A stretch of DNA of 64,000 bases from Nostoc sp. FACHB-973 (GTDB taxonomy: Bacteria; Cyanobacteriota; Cyanobacteriia; Cyanobacteriales; Nostocaceae): NCBI RefSeq assembly GCF_014698115.1, contig NZ_JACJSJ010000021.1, positions 35,745 to 99,744 of the forward strand. The letters run 5' to 3'. Every line of letters starts with the position of its first letter. The stretch's first letter is position 1. Shown here in pieces: positions 1-8,624 of this stretch. Position numbers and translations under genes: made by a program. Below the pieces are notes generated by a model. The model did no database searches. It was not told the origin of the DNA and saw nothing but the letters and a program-made list of their open reading frames with translations.

Positions 1-2621
1 AGCAGATAGGGTGGAGAGACTGGCAAACTGGGGGACTGCCCAAGAGGGGCAAGGGAAACTGGAGAATCTTTCCCATACTCTTGACTTCTAACTTCTGCAC
101 TGAGCCAAACACTACTGCCAGATTCAGAAAATTTAATAGCATTACTAAGTAAATTTGTCAAAGTTTGCAGGATGCGATCGGAATCGACCAGGAGTTCGAC
201 ATCGAGGGGTTCCACAACTAGCTGAATCTCTGCCTGTTCTGCCATTGCTTGCATCGCTTCTGTCGCTTGAATCAGCAGATTGGCAACATTACATTTGGCA
301 GGTTGCAGGGTGATTTTCCCCGATCGCATTCGTTCCAAATCGAGAATGTCATTAACCAAACGAATCAATCGCTCGGTATTGGTGGTGGCAATGTTCAGAA
401 GATTTTGACCTTTGGGTGTGAGGGTTGCTACTTGCCCAGAACCCAGCAGATACAGCCCGCCTATGAGAGAGGTGAGTGGGGTGCGTAATTCGTGACTCAC
501 CAGGGAAATAAACTCGTTTTCTAGTCGCTTACGCTCGGTAATGTCATTGATCATGTTTAAGATGCAATCAGTGCCGGACAGATTGATCAATTCAATTGAA
601 AGCAAGACGATTCTAGTTTCACCTGAGCGAGTGAGAAATTCAACTTCCTGATTGTAGAGCGACCCAGTTTTTAAGAATTGCTGGAGTACCTCACTATATT
701 TTTCTGAGGTGACTCCTAATCTGAGTTCCCTGGCAGTGTGACCAATCAGTTCTTCGGCTGTGCAGCCACAAAGCTTTAAGTAACTAGGATTGACTTCAAT
801 AAACCGTCTATCAGCCAGGGTTGTGAGGGAGATTGGACTAGGACTAGCACGAAACACCTTGGTAAATTTTTCTTCAGCTTGCTGTCGCACCTGTCCGATG
901 GCAATGAGTTGACTGGCTCGTTGCAGTAAGCTAATGTCTTCTTGGCTCCAGGTTCTAGACCAATGCACCACATCCAAGCCCAGGAAGCCAACCACTTTGC
1001 CAGAGTGCAGCATAGGCACAGCGATTAGCGACTGAATCGACAGACTATCTAATACCATTTTCTCAGCGATCGCAGTGGGAGACATTTCAGCCACGCAGGG
1101 AATATGGACGGTTTGACCGCTAAGGATGCGATCGTAAAACCAGGGAAATTGTTCGATCAGCGATCGGCGAGCCTCAGAACTGACAGGGGCTACCTGTGGG
1201 GCACACCACTCATACACCATTTGAAAGTGCCTGTGGCGATCGATGCGTGTAAATAGGCAAGCGTGTTCAGCCTGGAGGAATTCGGCAATCGTCTCCAGGG
1301 AAAAAAGGATTGCCGTTTGTGCATTCTGGTCAATAAATTGGCGAGAAATGCTGCTGAATAGCTGCTCAACTTGGGCGCGACGTTGCAAGATGGCTTCGGC
1401 TTGCTTACGCTCTGTCAAATCTTGAATAATGCCTTGCACCAGTTTGTTACCATTGGCTTCAAACACGGTTAACTGCACTTCAGCTGGGAAATCAGTACCA
1501 TTAGCGCGGCGATATATCCACTCGAAACGATGGCTCCCCTGAGCGTATGCAATTGCTAAATGCTGGTTTGCAAGCTCAACCGAATTTTGTCCATTCGGTT
1601 GAACAGGGGGTGAAAGTTTCACCGGATAGTTATTAGTGATTTGTTCGCGAGAATAGCCAAATAGTCGTTGAGCTGCTTGGTTACAGGTGAGAAAGTTCTC
1701 TCTATCCGTAGCTTTGTCATCTCTCAAGAAAATGGCAATATTAGTCGATTCATACAAAGCTCGAAATCGTTCTTCCGATTGCCGCAAGGCTGACTCTGCT
1801 CGTTTTTGATCGGTGATATCGATCTGAGTCCCCACCCATTCTTGAATGTTGCCCTGGTCATCTAAAACGGGAACTGCCCGCACCAGAAACAGGCGATACT
1901 CGCCGGATGCCACCCGGACTCGTTGCTCAATTTCGTAGAGATTTCCTGTGTGGACGGCTTCCATCCAAGCTTGCATCGTCGGTTGGCGATCGTCGGGGTG
2001 AATGCTTTCTAACCAGCCAAAGCCCTTGGCCTGGGCTTCACTCATTCCCGTCAACGCCCGCCAGATGGGAATGTCCTCAAGAACTTCTCCCGCAGCATTG
2101 GTAGTGAATACCCCCTGAGCTGTTGCTGTCACAAGGGCACGGTAACGCAACTCACTTTGTCCAAGAGCTGCCTCTGCCTGTTTGCGATCGCTCTCGTCCT
2201 GCTTTTTAGCCGTCACATCCCGGATAACCAGCACAGCAAAACTTTTGCCATCTGCCAACTCCACCCGATTTCCCGATATTTCTAAAATCAGCGATCGCTC
2301 ACTCGATTGAAACTCATACTCGGTTGTGGCATACTCAGACTGCAATACCTGGGTGTTGGGATAATCTATTTCTGGGATGGGTTGCCCTGACTGCATCAAC
2401 GGTATCAACTCGCTCAACGGTTGATTGAGCAATAGAATGTGCGATCGCTCCACAAGCCTATCGAATGCGGCATTGCACCACTGTACCCTTCCATCCTCTC
2501 CCGTCCAAACAATGGCATCAGAAATCGCTCCTAATGCCACTTCCATCATTCCCAATGTTGCCCGGAGTTGGTTAACCAGGTTTGTCAAGTGAGTGTAATT
2601 ATTGGGTATATCCTTCTCCAT
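1..2621 (-). CDS. Multi-PAS/GAF sensor histidine kinase (3' part cut by window edge)
   Basis: Reading the reverse strand leftward from an ATG at 2621 gives one open frame to base 1 with no stop, so the C-terminus is missing. An in-frame TGA lies just upstream of the ATG. Domain order: PAS (about 2540-2200), PAS (2150-1830), PAS (1800-1420, ending in a DLTERK-type PAC tail), GAF (about 1390-910), PAS (about 880-550, ending NDITERKRLENEF), then HisKA with the H-box SLVSHELRTPLTSLIGG near 500 and the start of an ATPase domain (NLLSNAIKFSESG near 120). It should autophosphorylate the H-box histidine and pass phosphate to a response regulator. No membrane segment is visible, so it is probably cytosolic. 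The PAS protein and the response-regulator hub upstream on the same strand are plausible partners (inference). The GGAG directly abuts the ATG, an unusually short spacing, so a start at the MM pair about 30 codons in is possible. Confidence 0.9.
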   Translation of the reverse strand, partial: MEKDIPNNYTHLTNLVNQLRATLGMMEVALGAISDAIVWTGEDGRVQWCNAAFDRLVERSHILLLNQPLSELIPLMQSGQPIPEIDYPNTQVLQSEYATTEYEFQSSERSLILEISGNRVELADGKSFAVLVIRDVTAKKQDESDRKQAEAALGQSELRYRALVTATAQGVFTTNAAGEVLEDIPIWRALTGMSEAQAKGFGWLESIHPDDRQPTMQAWMEAVHTGNLYEIEQRVRVASGEYRLFLVRAVPVLDDQGNIQEWVGTQIDITDQKRAESALRQSEERFRALYESTNIAIFLRDDKATDRENFLTCNQAAQRLFGYSREQITNNYPVKLSPPVQPNGQNSVELANQHLAIAYAQGSHRFEWIYRRANGTDFPAEVQLTVFEANGNKLVQGIIQDLTERKQAEAILQRRAQVEQLFSSISRQFIDQNAQTAILFSLETIAEFLQAEHACLFTRIDRHRHFQMVYEWCAPQVAPVSSEARRSLIEQFPWFYDRILSGQTVHIPCVAEMSPTAIAEKMVLDSLSIQSLIAVPMLHSGKVVGFLGLDVVHWSRTWSQEDISLLQRASQLIAIGQVRQQAEEKFTKVFRASPSPISLTTLADRRFIEVNPSYLKLCGCTAEELIGHTARELRLGVTSEKYSEVLQQFLKTGSLYNQEVEFLTRSGETRIVLLSIELINLSGTDCILNMINDITERKRLENEFISLVSHELRTPLTSLIGGLYLLGSGQVATLTPKGQNLLNIATTNTERLIRLVNDILDLERMRSGKITLQPAKCNVANLLIQATEAMQAMAEQAEIQLVVEPLDVELLVDSDRILQTLTNLLSNAIKFSESGSSVWLSAEVRSQEYGKDSPVSLAPLGQSPSLPVSPPYL

Positions 2622-2705
2622 CTCCTTTACTTTCCCTATACCAGTTCACTTTTTCTGTATTCACATCCGATCACTGCCAACCTCTCCTTAACAAGGCTAT
2701 TGTGT

Positions 2706-2867
2706 AGGTCAATGCATCAAAGGTGCAGGTCGATGCATCAAAGGTGCGGGTCGATGCATTAAAGGTGCAGGTCGATGCATCAAAGGTGCAGGTCGATGCA
2801 TCAAAGGTGCAGGTCGATGCATCAAAGGTGCGGGTTGATGCATTAAAGGTGCAGGTCGATATTTGAC
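2706..2867. repeat. 21-bp tandem repeat, 7 full units plus a partial unit
   Basis: Seven contiguous 21-bp units of the form AGGTCGATGCATCAAAGGTGC start at 2706 and are followed by a 15-bp partial unit. Units differ only by a few transitions (AGG/GGG, TCG/TCA/TTG, ATC/ATT). Each unit contains the palindrome ATGCAT. The period is a multiple of three, so apparent heptapeptide repeats appear in open frames on both strands; these are not taken as genes. The array fills the gap between the kinase start and the PAS gene, so it sits in the kinase promoter/leader. Confidence 0.95.
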
Positions 2868-2891
2868 TATAAGATTTGGAACTATTAATTT

Positions 2892-3239
2892 CTAAAGCGG
2901 ACGCAAGGTAGCCCAGAAAACCCATTGCCCCTGATGTTGCTCTGCCTGAATGAAATGTTCGGCTTCAATTTCTTTACCATCTTTAGTGATGCCTTTGAGT
3001 TGCAGAGGATGATTGAGAATAGTCGATTTCTCAGTGGAAAGAAAGCGCGAAAAGCCGAGGTGATGGGGTGCATGAAAGCCTTCTGGAATAATCGTCGTGA
3101 TGTTTTGCCCAATAATTTCTGCTGCATTCCAGCCAAAGACTGCTGTAAAGCGATCGTTGACGTAGGTGATAAATCCTTGATGTTCTGTGGCAACAACGGG
3201 TACATCCGTTTCTAATTTGAGTTCACCGATGGATTTCAT
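2892..3239 (-). CDS. Single-domain PAS protein
   Basis: A 115-residue protein that is essentially one PAS fold: MKSIGELKLETDVPVV, then the PAS core GFITYVNDRFTAVFGWNAAEIIGQNITTIIP, and a PAC-like end (LKGITKDGKEIEAEHFIQ...WVFWATLRPL). There is no output domain, membrane segment or cofactor-specific motif that I can name. Stand-alone PAS proteins usually act as small sensor or dimerisation modules. It lies between the response-regulator hub and the multi-PAS kinase, all on the same strand, so it may feed into that relay (inference). No purine-rich ribosome site precedes the ATG; the bases upstream on the coding strand are pyrimidine-rich. Confidence 0.8.
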   Translation of the reverse strand: MKSIGELKLETDVPVVATEHQGFITYVNDRFTAVFGWNAAEIIGQNITTIIPEGFHAPHHLGFSRFLSTEKSTILNHPLQLKGITKDGKEIEAEHFIQAEQHQGQWVFWATLRPL

Positions 3240-3370
3240 GGACAGGAGAGGGTAATGGAGGAACAGTAGAGTGGAGTCTTCAAAGCTACAAGCATTTTAA
3301 GACTTCTACGACGTTCCACTATGCAGCTAAAGCAAAACTAAATATTTTTTGTTGGGCATGAGGCATTGGA

Positions 3371-3490
3371 AGAGGCAGAGGGGCAGAGGGGCAGAGGGGC
3401 AGAGGGGATTGAACTTGGCACATTGAACTCTCCCCTGCTCCCCTGCTCCCCTGCTCCCCTGCTCCCTCATCTCCCTCATCTCCCTCATCT
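3371..3490. repeat. Purine-rich and pyrimidine-rich tandem octamers/nonamers
   Basis: About four 8-bp GGGCAGAG-type units (3371-3407) are followed after some 20 bases by four CTCCCCTG octamers and then three CTCCCTCAT nonamers ending right at the stop codon of the response-regulator gene. The two halves are nearly complementary in composition. The same CTCCCTCAT unit recurs near 6250 and 18590. Confidence 0.9.
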
Positions 3491-5515
3491 CTAGAAAGTG
3501 GGAATTTGTGATCGCGTCCAACAAAGTTGATATAAAGTTTGCAGCTTTAACCCATCTGCTGGAGATTCAGCAATGCCACTACAAACCATGACTTGAAATT
3601 GCCTGCCATCGGGAGCAGTGAATACTTGCTGCCGTAAAGTTGCTAGCAATTGAGAAAGATGAGTTTCACTGTCTGCTTTCGTAAATCCAGAAAGCCCCAC
3701 AACAAACTCTCCATTTCCCCAATATCCCATCGCCGCTGCATCATGAAGATTAGACTGTAACAGCTGCGCCCAACGCTGCAATACGTGGTTGCCTGTGGCA
3801 TGACCAAACTGAAGATTGATTTGGGATAATTGGGGCACTTTCAGCAAGACTAGACAGAGGGGATGAGCGCTGCTTGCTTGGTGCAGCAAAGATTCCAGAG
3901 TCCGGCTGGACTGGGGTTGATTGACTAACCCGGTCAGGGGATCTTTGGTTGCCAGGGCTTGAAGTTGACGGGTGCGATCGAGGCGATTGGTAAGCCGGGT
4001 CAGAAGTTCCTGTCCGAATACGGGTTTGGTGATGTAGTCGTCAGCTCCAGCGGCAAATAACTCCTGAATCGTTTCTCGATCGCTATGAATGGTAAGAAAC
4101 AAAATCGGCAAACTCTGCCAGTCTGCATCAAGGCGGACTGCCTGACATAACTCAATCCCCCCTCTCTGTGGCATATCCACATCCAAAATCAGTAAATCGG
4201 GAACCGTCGCCCGCAACACATCCCAGAACTGCAACGATAGCTCAAGCCCAATCATCCGAATGCCCCAGGGTTCTAGCATCGGTCGTAACGCTGCTAGAAA
4301 GATTGGGTCATCATCCACCACTAACACCGTCACCGAATGATTTTGAGATTGCGGCAACTCCTGACCTAAGGATGGTTCTGGATTAATCGGCAATAATGGT
4401 GCAGAATTCTTGGATACTATCTGTTCTAAGTCTTCTAAATCCAACAGATGTTCTAACTCGCGCACCAGCGGCACTAACTGCTCCCCATCTCCTGCTTTTG
4501 CGAGTAGGGAATCGCTTAAAAAAATCTCCTCAATTTGCCGTGCTACTTTAGTTCCGGTTGGGCGATCGAACATCCCCAATACGCCTGCGAGTTTGTGGGC
4601 TGCCTGTCGTGCTTCCTGGCGTAACTCGGTAGATAACGTTCCGGTGGCGATCGCTCCAACTGCCTGACGCACTGCCATCAAGCGTTCTAGCATCAATCCC
4701 CTGCTTTGCTGCCAGAGTTTGTCCAACCCTTTTTGCATCTGTGAGGTGGCTTGTGGTGATGGACTTTCCTGCCTTCCCCAATCTTCTACTCCCCCACTCG
4801 TTATCAGATTTGTGCCTTCTGTCTTCTGGCTTTTTGCATCTGCTACTCCTTCCTTTAGCCGATAACCCAATCCATAAACGTTTTCAATCCAGTCTGCGAT
4901 ACCAACGGTTTTTAAGCGCTGTCGTAGTCCCTTGATGTGGGCTTTTACACTGTCCTCCTGGGGCGAGTCATCAAATGTCCAGAGGTACTCGACCAGTTGA
5001 GCGCGGCTGAAAACCCGCGATGGGTTGCGGAGAAACACTTCTAATAGGCTATATTCTTTGGGTCTGAATTCTATAATTGTCTCTCCATAGGTGACTTCGC
5101 AAGTGCGGGGGTCTAAGCGCAATTCGCCAACTTGCAAGATACCAGTGGGAACGACTTCACCTCGTCGTAAAAGCGCCCGAATGCGTGCCTGAAGTTCGGC
5201 AAGATCGAGCGGTTTAATCAGGTAATCGTCTGCACCAGAATCCAATCCGCGCACGCGTTCGCTGCTGGCTTCTCTGGCTGTCATCAGCAAAATCGGCGTG
5301 GTGCATTTTGCTGCCCGCAATCGCTGGCAGAGGGTAACGCCATCCAGTTTGGGCAACTCCACATCCAGCAAAATCAAATCATACGTGGTGCTTTGGGAAT
5401 AGTCCCACCCTGTTAGACCATTGGTTGCAGTATCAACGATATAGTGCTGACTGGTTAAGGCATCCGCCAGCAGGTTTAACAGAACGGTGTCATCTTCAAT
5501 CAACAAAATTCGCAT
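3491..5515 (-). CDS. Multidomain response regulator: REC-OmpR wHTH-HPt-REC-degenerate GGDEF
   Basis: 674 residues. REC1 (1-118) has phosphoacceptor D51 in LILLDVELPKLDG and the K of IKPLDLAEL. An OmpR/PhoB winged helix follows (about 125-220, ending ENVYGLGYRLKEG). An HPt-like helical segment (about 265-345) carries H307 in QAAHKLAG. REC2 (395-510) has D445 in LLILDVDMP and a TKP lysine. The C-terminal GGDEF-type domain (about 520-670) has DPLTGLVNQ but GNGEF instead of GGDEF (600-604) and lacks the usual GD of the FGHxxGD box (GHATGN), so it is unlikely to make cyclic di-GMP. The protein can in principle receive phosphate at two aspartates and one histidine and bind DNA. It is probably the DNA-binding hub for the neighbouring kinase. 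Start: the ATG at 5515 begins directly with the beta-1 strand MRILLIEDD. Confidence 0.9.
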   Translation of the reverse strand: MRILLIEDDTVLLNLLADALTSQHYIVDTATNGLTGWDYSQSTTYDLILLDVELPKLDGVTLCQRLRAAKCTTPILLMTAREASSERVRGLDSGADDYLIKPLDLAELQARIRALLRRGEVVPTGILQVGELRLDPRTCEVTYGETIIEFRPKEYSLLEVFLRNPSRVFSRAQLVEYLWTFDDSPQEDSVKAHIKGLRQRLKTVGIADWIENVYGLGYRLKEGVADAKSQKTEGTNLITSGGVEDWGRQESPSPQATSQMQKGLDKLWQQSRGLMLERLMAVRQAVGAIATGTLSTELRQEARQAAHKLAGVLGMFDRPTGTKVARQIEEIFLSDSLLAKAGDGEQLVPLVRELEHLLDLEDLEQIVSKNSAPLLPINPEPSLGQELPQSQNHSVTVLVVDDDPIFLAALRPMLEPWGIRMIGLELSLQFWDVLRATVPDLLILDVDMPQRGGIELCQAVRLDADWQSLPILFLTIHSDRETIQELFAAGADDYITKPVFGQELLTRLTNRLDRTRQLQALATKDPLTGLVNQPQSSRTLESLLHQASSAHPLCLVLLKVPQLSQINLQFGHATGNHVLQRWAQLLQSNLHDAAAMGYWGNGEFVVGLSGFTKADSETHLSQLLATLRQQVFTAPDGRQFQVMVCSGIAESPADGLKLQTLYQLCWTRSQIPTF

Positions 5516-5696
5516 GATCCACGCTGCATGAATAGCAATTTACCTGATCTCAGGATTACTGAAGTCAGTTTACCTGTAATCATTCGTCAGAGGTTAAGGT
5601 AATTGCACTAATGTCTGCCAGGGTGTAGCAAAAGGGAATAAATCGAGCTTGGAGACTGGCTTTTGTAGAGCTTTGACCAATGCTAGATATTACGAA

Positions 5697-6176
5697 TTAT
5701 CTCGACTCAGGTAAAAAATCACGGTCGAGGATTTGCTCTGGTGTGAAGGGAGATTGTTCAGGGAACGTAGCCACAGCTAATTCAGTTTCATCAGCAGCCA
5801 ACAGCCTAGCATCGTCATAACACTGCCGGAAAACTTCATCAAAATAGGGTTTCAGACTAGGACTTTCTTCTAGAGCTTCTTTAAGGCGTTTACGATGCTC
5901 CCGAATTGTTGCCCGCCAGCTACCAGAACGTTTCTCAGCTTGATAGTTATACTTTAATAGATGCATTAGCACCACTTCCAAATTGCTTCTGAGTGCTTTC
6001 TTTTCACTCCTACCCATTGTTTGAATTTCTTCAATTAAATTCTCTAAATCCAGTTGTGTGAAATTCTTTTGCTTGAGCAATTCTGCGGTGGTTTGAATCC
6101 ACAAGTAAAAATCTTGTTCATACAAATCTGAACCAGACGTAGTTGGAGATTGGGGCATTTGAGCAGTCATAAGCAT
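5697..6176 (-). CDS. DUF29 family protein
   Basis: 159 residues matching the cyanobacterial DUF29 pattern: YEQDFYLWIQTTAELLKQKNFTQLDLENLIEEIQTMGRSEKKAL, then HLLKYNYQAEKRSGSWRATIREHRKRL and a helical tail with YDDARLLAADET. The family is abundant in filamentous cyanobacteria, often in many copies, and its function is unknown; no catalytic motif can be assigned from this sequence. The gene stands alone between the response-regulator hub and the PSRP-3 gene. A start at the internal MTAQMPQSP (two residues in) is equally possible. Confidence 0.85.
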   Translation of the reverse strand: MLMTAQMPQSPTTSGSDLYEQDFYLWIQTTAELLKQKNFTQLDLENLIEEIQTMGRSEKKALRSNLEVVLMHLLKYNYQAEKRSGSWRATIREHRKRLKEALEESPSLKPYFDEVFRQCYDDARLLAADETELAVATFPEQSPFTPEQILDRDFLPESR

Positions 6177-6248
6177 CTGTAGTTAGCGCCGACTACACTT
6201 GATGTTAGTTCATTTTCAATCATTAATTTGTCGTTAGTTTTTCTTTGC

Positions 6249-6303
6249 ATCCCCCTCATCTCCCTCATCTCCCTCATCTCCCTCATCTCCCTCATCTCCC
6301 CCA
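6249..6303. repeat. CTCCCTCAT nonamer array
   Basis: Five to six tandem nonamers (CTCATCTCC phase) between the DUF29 and PSRP-3 genes. It is the same unit as at 3467-3490 and 18590-18630. No coding content. Confidence 0.9.
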
Positions 6304-6378
6304 TGCCCAATGCCCATCACTATTTGGTCATTGATGGGGTATTGCGTTAAAATAAGCGATCGCTATCCTAGTTAAGTA

Positions 6379-6408
6379 ATGCCCGGAAATTCCCGGAGGT
6401 GTGATTGA
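6379..6408 (+). other. Possible 9-codon upstream ORF overlapping the PSRP-3 start
   Basis: ATG at 6379 opens nine codons (MPGNSRRCD) closed by TGA at 6406-6408, which overlaps the TTG start codon of PSRP-3 (6405-6407) as TTGA. The GGAGG that serves PSRP-3 lies inside it. Translation is not demonstrated; the ATG may be chance. Confidence 0.3.
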
Positions 6409-6704
6409 CCAAGTTTATTTTGAAAATTCTGTGGTTAGACGAAAACGTCGCTCTAGCAGTCGATCAAGTTGTCGGCAAAGGCACAAGCCCTTTGACCAAG
6501 TACTTTTTCTGGCCGAGAAATGATGCTTGGGAAGAGTTAAAGAAGGAACTCGAATCCAAACACTGGATTAGTGACCTCGATCGCGTCGAGTTGCTTAACA
6601 AAGCAACTGAAGTGATTAACTACTGGCAAGAGGAAGGCAGAAATCGCCCAATGGCAGAAGCTCAGTTGAAATTTCCGGAAGTTGCCTTCACGGGTAGCGC
6701 TTGA
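6405..6704 (+). CDS. Plastid-specific-type ribosomal protein PSRP-3 (Ycf65 family)
   Basis: 99 residues with the family signature [18 protein letters not shown], then [20 protein letters not shown] and [19 protein letters not shown]-3/Ycf65 is a small-subunit ribosomal protein found in cyanobacteria and plastids. The length is normal and the protein is full-length. The start codon is TTG at 6405: a GGAGG (6394-6398) sits about six bases upstream and the N-terminus aligns with the usual family start MTKFILK. It converges on the pseudokinase gene with about ten bases between the stops. Confidence 0.92.
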   Translation: MTKFILKILWLDENVALAVDQVVGKGTSPLTKYFFWPRNDAWEELKKELESKHWISDLDRVELLNKATEVINYWQEEGRNRPMAEAQLKFPEVAFTGSA

Positions 6705-6714
6705 TATTCCAAAA

Positions 6715-8499
6715 TTAACTCTCGTGGTATTCTACAAGCTGCCAGAGTTTAATAGTCTTGTCCTTGCTGCCACTTGCAATCAGTCGTGCAACTTGACTCA
6801 CAGCAATGGCAGATACTGAGTCTGTGTGACCAGAGAGAGTCACAATCTCTTCTCCTGTACTCACTTTCCAGAGTTTAACTGTCTTGTCCCAACTTGCGCT
6901 AATCAGGGTTTTGCCATCGGCAGTGAAAGCTACACTTACCACAGACCAGGAATGGCCTGAAAGTGTACTAATTAGCTGACCAGTGTTCACTTCCCACAAT
7001 TTAATAGTTTTATCATCGCTACCCGTCGCCAGGACTTTTCCATCGGGACTAAAAGCAACTGTTAAAACTGCCCATGCATGACCCGAAAGGATGCCTGACA
7101 AGGTATAGCATGGGCAGTTTTTAAATTCTTTTTGGGAACTTATCTGCCACAAGCGAATTGTTCTGTCATAACTAGCGCTGGCTATAATTTGCCCTTGGGG
7201 ACTAAATGCTACTGAATTTACCTGTAATTTATGTCCAGTTAAGGTGCAAATTTGGTCGCCAGTATTTACATTCCAGAGTTTGACTGTCTTATCCCAGCTA
7301 CCACTAGCAAGAATCTGTCCGTCTGGACTGAAAGTTACTGATTTCACAGCGTGGGAATGTCCCAATAAAGTGGAAATTTCTTTTAATGTATTAATGTCCC
7401 ACAATTTGATAGTTTTATCATCACTAGCACTTGCCAAAATTTTGCCATCAGGACTGAAAGCAACTGATTTTACAGCTTGGCGATGTTCGGATAAGCTAGC
7501 TATAACTTTTTTAGTATTTAAATCCCATAATTTAATGTTTTTATCATCATTAGCACTAGCTAAAATCTTACCTTCAGGGCAGAATGCAAGAGCATTTACA
7601 CTGCTCAACACAGGAGAATATTCAGTCAAAGTAGATGAGCAGTGCCACAAAAGATTTGGTAATTTCAAATGCTGGGGTTTAGATTCCATACCCATTGCTT
7701 GCATGACCTCATCAGCTGATTGAAACCGTTGGCTAGCAACATTTTGTAGTAACTTGTCAAGGATTTTCGTCAACCGTAAATGTTTCGTGTCTTGTTGCCA
7801 GATATCGCCTGCCTTAGTAGTTAGATAATCTCGCCAAACCCAGCAATTGTTGGAAATATCAAATAAATCAAAGGGAGAAATTTGGGTAAGTAGATAAATG
7901 CAAGTAACACCGAGACTGTAAAGATCACTAGCAAAAACAGCTTTTCCTTTTGTTTGCTCTGGTGCAGCATATTCTGGACTACCAATACTGTTTTCAACTG
8001 TTAGCCAATCAATTTCTGTGACAATTTTTGCAGCGCTAAAATCAACTATAACTAGATTTGGTTCACCTTTGGGGTAAGGGGGGGTTCTACAGATAATATT
8101 TTCGGGTTTAATATTACGGTGGATGATGTGGCGATCGCTAATAAACTGCAAAACTGGTAACAAATCCTCTAAAATCTGCCAAACCTGAGTTTCATTAAAA
8201 GCACCCTCCTCTTCAACCGCCTGAGCTAAATTTCTACCTGCAATAAACTCCTGCACTAAATAAAAGTGCTGTTTTTGCTGGAAATAACTCAATAAAGCCG
8301 GAATTTGCGGATGCTTTCCTAATTCCTCTAGCCGCTGCGCCTTTTGCTCAAAACTTTTAGATGTTTCGCCTTGTGCCGATAATTCTTGAACCATGCAAGG
8401 AGTTGGAGGAAACAGACCTTCATCTACAGCGAGGAAGGTTTTGCAGAATCCCCCTTTACCAATTCGTTTAACTAAACGATAACGTCCCCGTAAAAGCAA
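6715..8499 (-). CDS. Kinase-like (probable pseudokinase) domain with seven WD40 repeats
   Basis: 594 residues. The N-terminal protein-kinase fold (about 1-265) keeps the glycine loop (GKGGFCKTFLA) and the Asn of the catalytic loop (N134) but has three changes at key sites. The usual VxK lysine is Gln38 (CMVQEL where CVVKQF is usual), HRD is HRN (127-129), and DFG is DFS (153-155, metal-binding Asp kept). The C-terminal half has seven WD40 repeats, each ending IKLW/VKLW/IRLW, enough for one complete beta-propeller. No membrane segment. Such kinase-WD40 proteins are common in filamentous cyanobacteria as Ser/Thr kinases. Here catalysis looks impaired, so a scaffold or nucleotide-sensing role is more likely (inference). 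The substitutions were checked on the DNA: CAA for Gln38, AAT for Asn129. Confidence 0.9.
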   Translation of the reverse strand: MLLRGRYRLVKRIGKGGFCKTFLAVDEGLFPPTPCMVQELSAQGETSKSFEQKAQRLEELGKHPQIPALLSYFQQKQHFYLVQEFIAGRNLAQAVEEEGAFNETQVWQILEDLLPVLQFISDRHIIHRNIKPENIICRTPPYPKGEPNLVIVDFSAAKIVTEIDWLTVENSIGSPEYAAPEQTKGKAVFASDLYSLGVTCIYLLTQISPFDLFDISNNCWVWRDYLTTKAGDIWQQDTKHLRLTKILDKLLQNVASQRFQSADEVMQAMGMESKPQHLKLPNLLWHCSSTLTEYSPVLSSVNALAFCPEGKILASANDDKNIKLWDLNTKKVIASLSEHRQAVKSVAFSPDGKILASASDDKTIKLWDINTLKEISTLLGHSHAVKSVTFSPDGQILASGSWDKTVKLWNVNTGDQICTLTGHKLQVNSVAFSPQGQIIASASYDRTIRLWQISSQKEFKNCPCYTLSGILSGHAWAVLTVAFSPDGKVLATGSDDKTIKLWEVNTGQLISTLSGHSWSVVSVAFTADGKTLISASWDKTVKLWKVSTGEEIVTLSGHTDSVSAIAVSQVARLIASGSKDKTIKLWQLVEYHES

Positions 8500-8594
8500 A
8501 ATTTTCCTGCCAGTTACAGCGCGGGCAATCTGACCGAGACAATTTTAGATTTTAGATTTTGGATTTTGGATTAAAATCTAGAATGTGACATACT

Positions 8595-8624
8595 CCTACA
8601 CTCGTCCTTCGGACTGAGTGTAGG
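8595..8624. other. Long hairpin at the 3' end of tnpB (element end / guide-RNA scaffold candidate)
   Basis: CCTACACTC-GTCC-TTC-GGAC-T-GAGTGTAGG forms a 13-bp stem with one bulged base and a three-base loop. It overlaps the last codons and the stop of tnpB. In IS200/IS605-type elements a terminal hairpin lies at the right end, and the tnpB 3' region also gives rise to the omega guide RNA; this hairpin is in the expected place. Confidence 0.7.

Noticed and set aside
2706..2867. Possible CRISPR array
   Set aside because: The units are directly contiguous with no variable spacers and no cas genes nearby.
2671..2925. Open frame with heptapeptide repeats (TFDASTC type) on the minus strand
   Set aside because: It is just the translation of the 21-bp tandem array, whose period is a multiple of three; similar frames open on the other strand.
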